The notes below the pieces were generated by a model that saw only the letters and a program-made list of their open reading frames with translations, was not told the DNA's origin and did not search any database. The position numbers and the translations under genes are program-made. Shown piece after piece: positions 8,401 to 11,093 of a stretch of DNA of 11,093 nt. Position 1 is the stretch's first letter, and every line of letters begins with the position of its first letter. The stretch is from Cyanobacteria bacterium UBA7694 (lineage in GTDB: Bacteria; Cyanobacteriota; Sericytochromatia; UBA7694): assembly GCA_002482705.1 (NCBI GenBank), contig DLGM01000213.1:1-11093 (forward strand), given 5' to 3'.

Positions 8401-9568
8401 GTTCACGCTTGAGATCCCACAAGAGCTTGGGCTCAATCATGGCGGCTTCAATCAGCAAATCTGAGAGATCTTTGGTATAGGGGGCAGTGGGGTTCTCACG
8501 CCCATAGGCAAACTGGTAAGGGCGCGTCTCATCTTTAATCGAATAACGGCGGGTGGTTTTTACCTGATCCGTTTCAATCACGCTGACAACAGGCGTAAAG
8601 GGCGCCGGATCATTCAGGTAAGTCGTGACCAGCAAATGAGCCTGATCAGGGCTGAGAGCCATCAGATCCGCAGGTGCATTGCTGTCAATGCTGAGCAGAT
8701 CACCCTTGAGCTTGATATTTTTGGCGACACTAAACGTGAGCAAATCGAGGTATATCAAAGCAACGGCGGGTTTTAAGGTCAATAAATACAAATGTTTGCC
8801 ATCGGGAGCAAGGATCAGGTTCCCCAAAACCCCTTGACCGATTTTGGGTTTTTCAATGTCCATGCTGCCAATGCGCACGACCGTCAGGTTCGAACTTTGG
8901 TTATCGGTGACAAACAGACGCTCATTATCCTCAGAAAAAGCGACGTTGATCATTTTGATACTGCCGGGCGAACGCACCGACAACCACCCTAAAACCCGAT
9001 ATGTTTTGGTCGACAACACCATCAGGCTGCCAGCACCGCGATCCGTCACACACAGCAGAGACCGATCCCGTGAGAGATACAGGTCATAAGGACTGGCTTG
9101 GGGCTTGCCTTTAAACACGCCTCCATACAGACAGCGATCCGTCACCCCAAGCAAAGGTGTATTTAAGCGCCCCTCGTTATACAAGTAGGCAAAATCAGGC
9201 GTTACCACTAAGCCATAAGGCGCGGCAAGATCGGTGTCAAAAGCGCCCACTTGTGTGCCATCATCACTGTTCACCAAAGTGGTATAACTCGCACTGCGCT
9301 CCCAGTCCTGGAGAGCAAATTTGGGCGGGGCAGGATTATCAGGTGCCGTCAGGTCGAGCGTCTGCTTCTCTTCCCCTGACACGGCATCCCGAATGCGCAG
9401 AACATGGGCCTGCATATCCACCAAAAATAGAGTGCCGCCAATCGTGCGATGCTGGGCCTGAAACTGGGTTTTCTGAGCCACCAGCAAGGCATCCAGGGCC
9501 TGCATCTCAACCATATTCCGCTCGATCAGGGCCTGTGCCAGAGTGCGATCATCAATGTCTTTTGCCAT
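5417..9568 (-). CDS. Giant three-propeller (YVTN/NHL-like) protein with zinc ribbon and C-terminal CheA-P2-like domain
   Basis: The protein has 1383 residues, no signal peptide and no membrane helix, so it is probably cytoplasmic. Order of parts: a short helical N end (7-40); a YVTN-type propeller (about 45-345) with blades such as LFVTDNQSSNLTVVRI; an acidic Glu/Ala/Lys-rich linker (395-435); a helical region (475-560); a zinc ribbon with C568-x2-C571-x9-C581-x2-C584; an NHL-like propeller (about 605-880) with repeats such as LIADTGNDRVVEI and LILDAGNYRLLEI; a helical charged linker (905-990); another NHL-like propeller (about 995-1250) with LIADTGNNRILEV and LIADTRNNRVLEV; and a C-terminal alpha/beta domain (1297-1383). 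That last domain, with NCLMKSVRASLVLMGLEKSG and later EVEKVTIEPM, resembles the P2 domain of CheA, which binds CheY. The ATG at 9568 has only a weak ribosome site. No enzyme motif is seen; a scaffold or binding role is inference. fliD follows 132 nt downstream. Confidence 0.88.
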   Translation of the reverse strand: MAKDIDDRTLAQALIERNMVEMQALDALLVAQKTQFQAQHRTIGGTLFLVDMQAHVLRIRDAVSGEEKQTLDLTAPDNPAPPKFALQDWERSASYTTLVNSDDGTQVGAFDTDLAAPYGLVVTPDFAYLYNEGRLNTPLLGVTDRCLYGGVFKGKPQASPYDLYLSRDRSLLCVTDRGAGSLMVLSTKTYRVLGWLSVRSPGSIKMINVAFSEDNERLFVTDNQSSNLTVVRIGSMDIEKPKIGQGVLGNLILAPDGKHLYLLTLKPAVALIYLDLLTFSVAKNIKLKGDLLSIDSNAPADLMALSPDQAHLLVTTYLNDPAPFTPVVSVIETDQVKTTRRYSIKDETRPYQFAYGRENPTAPYTKDLSDLLIEAAMIEPKLLWDLKRELRAAMGMEEEEAPPERSKSKAAEADEAADAEKPVSNKTKDTGPPEEDPTIMEVEHQIMEIAITRRDKDSDEVNRTPVKANHVSLPPEAVQEIVDILVGTFTQQTQIDLAEQPDVQDRLKEEAEKIRKELEDFDSAIVQIDKIFEGKGLKTVILRDAIVMMLDLKESLAKEGFKVVPTHCPSCRQALLGAWDCQTCGFEIDNPERARKRRLASAEATANLPYGHIAIPDPQGLRLMQLNPFKYIAWHLDPDQLSCEYPVDMQWLPNQNILVADRDGNNVYELGQRGKIFWSLTSHKSGKHQLNEPVRATYYIPEDGTEERFLIVDQGNHRVLEIGRDHEIHWEYGIQGIPGKEKGHLHTPSDIQRTHDDTYLIADTGNDRVVEIKKHDVLAAWGENLGLKRPMFAQRLPNEHTLILDAGNYRLLEIDAGGQIVNECIYWQTGMDDDFRIIRPLKMIRLPNKDIVILDDHKLIQIMPVQKKLIWHSLMDDLTLQPQMQEGQTVTDEFGNVRKVFIRIEHGDIKPVRLSEKINFKRMQRMIADRLRAESEANPSSLEEEEDPNLLSALAADRLRNLITERRQQARSVQESVVETFQPSEIYLKEDVELPKLRRFCVDRHHNSIVRVNRQGEVIWHYGFEVGQTLSRPTFVIETPKTLLIADTGNNRILEVSRTDKEVIGEHKGPQGSELLGPRSVTRTAMGKLLIADQKNKRLVELDGRGRILWEFKKAMQISSPQYVEELPNGHILFVDSMLNSIREIDRSGNLQWSYGSRRATPGADQLFAPEYATRLPNSHTLIADTRNNRVLEVDLNGRIVWLYGGKERELLLNPTQAERLDNGNTLITYNNHRQLAEISPEGDILWSYHMGNDVFLPPIAKTGEISVKQLVDKLTTHYTPLDKRLIRQAEHEGMQGAEVHITLMDNCLMKSVRASLVLMGLEKSGTVIKTFPPPEDILADRFGQSLIIAFVMNRGVTGDQVEYDISGIAEVEKVTIEPMTLD

Positions 9569-9754
9569 GCTCTATTCTGATACTCTCTAACCTTGAAGTG
9601 AAGTGAGAAAGAGCAGCCTGTGATTTCCGAGTCTGGGTTCTGTCAGCAGGAACCCTTAAAAGCAGGAATTTTTCAGGCAGCCACGCGAATCCTTAATAAC
9701 ACTATATAGAGAAAATGACCGGAATGAAATATGCAGTGCGTTTAGAAAAGCAAT

Positions 9755-9973
9755 TTAGGGCTTATCTGAGGGGGGAGGAGCAGGGGGCTCCTTAGGCGGC
9801 GGGGAAGGGGGGACAAAATAGGCCTGCTTAATGATGCTCCACATGCCTGTCGCAAGACCTAAAAAGGTCAGGGTCAACATAATTGCAGGCTGGGTGTTAA
9901 ATACCTGATCCAGGTAACGCCCAACAAACACGCCAAACACAACCGGAGTCACCATGGCAAATGCTTTATCCAT
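9755..9973 (-). CDS. AtpZ/AtpI-family small membrane protein
   Basis: The protein has 72 residues and two membrane segments: about 6-24 (AMVTPVVFGVFVGRYLDQVF) and about 31-53 (MLTLTFLGLATGMWSIIKQAYF). The pattern G-x-x-x-G-x-x-L-D in the first helix, a short polar turn with a Pro, and G-x-x-x-G in the second are typical of the AtpZ/AtpI family. These small proteins are usually encoded at the head of F-type ATP synthase operons, where they help assembly or Mg2+/Ca2+ supply. The last 19 residues are an unusual Pro/Lys/Ser tail. The frame can be read back to 10216, but the ATG at 9973 has AAAGGAGGT (9985-9993) 11 nt upstream and begins exactly at the family-like part. No ATP synthase gene lies nearby. 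The next gene on this strand is the propeller protein, 186 nt on. A different small two-helix membrane protein cannot be excluded. Confidence 0.72.
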   Translation of the reverse strand: MDKAFAMVTPVVFGVFVGRYLDQVFNTQPAIMLTLTFLGLATGMWSIIKQAYFVPPSPPPKEPPAPPPSDKP

Positions 9974-10003
9974 AAAAACCCGTGACCTCCTTTTGCATTC
10001 AGA

Positions 10004-10032
10004 TTGACAAGCCTGGGCTATTGTACCATCAT
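10004..10032 (+). promoter_or_regulatory. Possible sigma-70 promoter for the L,D-transpeptidase
   Basis: TTGACA (10004-10009) is a perfect -35 hexamer. Seventeen bases later, CATCAT (10027-10032) matches four of six positions of TATAAT. The predicted start would be near 10039, about 63 nt before the ATG. The -10 is weak, and the spacer contains the -10 of the opposing promoter, so this remains tentative. Confidence 0.35.
10020..10028 (-). promoter_or_regulatory. Extended -10 promoter for the AtpZ-like gene
   Basis: On the minus strand, TGGTACAAT (10028-10020) fits the extended -10 pattern TGnTATAAT with one mismatch. No good -35 is seen 16-18 nt upstream, which extended -10 promoters can tolerate. 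Transcription would start near 10013 and give a leader of about 40 nt that contains the strong AAAGGAGGT ribosome site. Confidence 0.45.
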
Positions 10033-10101
10033 TCATTATTAGGAAGCTTCCTGCTTTCCGTGAATATACCAGCGATGCGGCTCTGCCCAAGGACATCCCC
10101 C

Positions 10102-11093
10102 ATGAAGCTCTTATCCCACGCTTTAACCAGCGTTCTGTCGTTATTATTGATGGCCCCCCATGCACAGGCCCAGTACGGCGATAGCCTCTCCGATGATGGC
10201 GGTTCCCCCCGCCCAAATCCCCCCACCGAAGCGAGCAGTTCCCCTGCTCCAGAAACAGATCCTACGCCTTTTGAACTGCCCACCTTGCGTCCGATTGCCG
10301 AACCAACGCCAGTGGCCACCCCCAGCCCAACGGCCACGGTGCGCCCCAGCCCAAGTGCAACGCCCAACACAGCCACCGGGCAACGCCCAGAACTGAGTTA
10401 CACCTTTGGCTCTCTGCAAGAAGGGAAGCGGGTTCCGCTCACCCTCAAGCTCGACAACGCCAGCCAGATGAGCGCCAGTTCCTTCCCCATTCGTGGGACG
10501 ATCAGCTACCAAGACGTGCCCTATAATCACAGCCAAGCAGTGGCACGCAAAGTCACCTTCCAAATTGATGCCACGGGCCAAACGGTGGTGCCTTTGCTGT
10601 TTCAAAGTCCGGGACGTAAAAAACTCGAAATCCGCACCCAGACCCAGCCTGGAGCCGTACGCAATCCGATGGTCTTTGTCGCTCCATTCCCAGCCACCAC
10701 CTTTCCGCTGCCTACGGACACGTCCCGTTTTAGCCGCAAACCCGACGATTGGCGCGTATGGGTCAATTTACAAACCTCTGATACCCAACGCCAGTATTAT
10801 ATGGTCACGTTCCAAGACGAGATCGTGCAAAAATTACTGACCTCTAGCGCAACGCCGGATAAAGTCACCCCCCTGGGCAGCTTTAAACTCGGGCCCAAGG
10901 CCGAATCCCCCAAATCGACGATCTATGAATCCGTCATGCCCTTCTGGACCACCATTTTAGTGCCTGGATTTAGCTTTGAATACGGCAACCACGGCTTGGT
11001 GGGCGAGTCTTACCTCTATTATCTCGGCACTCCGGCCTCGCATGGCTGCCTGCGTTTGAGCAATAAATGGGTCCGCCAAGGCAGTGATTGGGT
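10102..11093 (+). CDS. Secreted L,D-transpeptidase (YkuD domain), 3' end outside the window
   Basis: The window holds the first 330 residues of an exported enzyme of the YkuD family. These enzymes use a catalytic cysteine to form meso-DAP to meso-DAP (3-3) cross-links in peptidoglycan or to attach proteins to it. MKLLSHALTSVLSLLLMAPHAQA reads as a signal peptide with a likely cut after AQA (residues 21-23). A Pro/Thr/Ser-rich stalk follows (about 35-95), then a beta-rich domain of unknown family (about 97-195). The catalytic domain starts near 215 and includes TPLGSFKL (256-263), H297-G298 and the signature S313-H-G-C316-L-R-L. Ser, His, Gly, Cys and Arg of the active-site motif are all present. 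The ATG at 10102 has AAGGA 8 nt upstream and starts the signal peptide; an in-frame ATG at 10075 would put the hydrophobic core too far in. The gene diverges from the AtpZ-like gene. The end of the domain is cut off. Confidence 0.95.
   Translation, partial: MKLLSHALTSVLSLLLMAPHAQAQYGDSLSDDGGSPRPNPPTEASSSPAPETDPTPFELPTLRPIAEPTPVATPSPTATVRPSPSATPNTATGQRPELSYTFGSLQEGKRVPLTLKLDNASQMSASSFPIRGTISYQDVPYNHSQAVARKVTFQIDATGQTVVPLLFQSPGRKKLEIRTQTQPGAVRNPMVFVAPFPATTFPLPTDTSRFSRKPDDWRVWVNLQTSDTQRQYYMVTFQDEIVQKLLTSSATPDKVTPLGSFKLGPKAESPKSTIYESVMPFWTTILVPGFSFEYGNHGLVGESYLYYLGTPASHGCLRLSNKWVRQGSDW

Noticed and set aside
7244..8480. Plus-strand open frames opposite the propeller gene
   Set aside because: They mirror a 4-kb continuous coding frame with repeated, recognisable blades on the other strand.
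9645..9658. Small GGGTTC/GAACCC hairpin in the gap before the propeller gene (about 9637-9657)
   Set aside because: Only six pairs plus a bulged extension and no T-run; common by chance.
9701..9728. Minus-strand promoter TTCATT-N16-TATAGT for the propeller gene
   Set aside because: The -35 matches the consensus at only three of six positions and the leader would be about 125 nt; too weak to annotate.
9974..10216. Longer AtpZ-like protein reading back to 10216
   Set aside because: The added residues are polar and unlike the family, they run into the divergent gene, and the strong ribosome site serves the ATG at 9973.

Overview
The window looks like a flagellated, probably Gram-negative bacterium. 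It carries the canonical fliD-fliS-fliT filament-cap and chaperone cluster, a secreted YkuD-type L,D-transpeptidase and an AtpZ-like membrane protein, with no phage, IS, tRNA, rRNA or CRISPR signal. I cannot fix the taxon. The large poorly known proteins, the three-propeller protein and the AtpZ-like gene would fit a deep-branching group such as the non-photosynthetic relatives of Cyanobacteria, but that is only a weak guess.

Layout, left to right. (1) 1-1785, plus strand: the 3' part of a long, mostly helical hypothetical protein whose frame is open at the window edge. (2) 1787-1874: two tandem hairpins, the second a perfect 34-nt palindrome with A7/T7 flanks that serves as a bidirectional terminator between convergent genes. 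(3) 1884-5284, minus strand: a compact run fliD, fliS, fliT and an uncharacterised 229-aa gene. It is preceded by a near-consensus sigma-28 (FliA) promoter embedded in a GC-rich 14-bp inverted repeat. (4) 5417-9568, minus strand: one 1383-residue gene encoding three beta-propeller blocks, a four-cysteine zinc ribbon and, at the extreme C terminus, a domain that reads like the CheY-binding P2 domain of CheA. (5) 9755-9973, minus strand: a 72-residue AtpZ/AtpI-family membrane protein with a proline-rich tail. (6) 10102 to the end, plus strand and divergent: the N-terminal 330 residues of an exported L,D-transpeptidase, cut by the window end just after its catalytic SHGC motif.

How the genes fit together. 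FliD caps the growing filament, FliS chaperones flagellin and FliT chaperones FliD. The sigma-28 site implies that they, and perhaps the 229-aa protein, are late flagellar genes. The propeller protein lies just upstream on the same strand. Its putative P2 domain would give it a way to bind a CheY-like response regulator, which makes it the best candidate here for an undescribed component linking signalling and motility. That link is inference from domain resemblance and location. The left 2.6 kb looks poorer in G+C than the flagellar and propeller genes.
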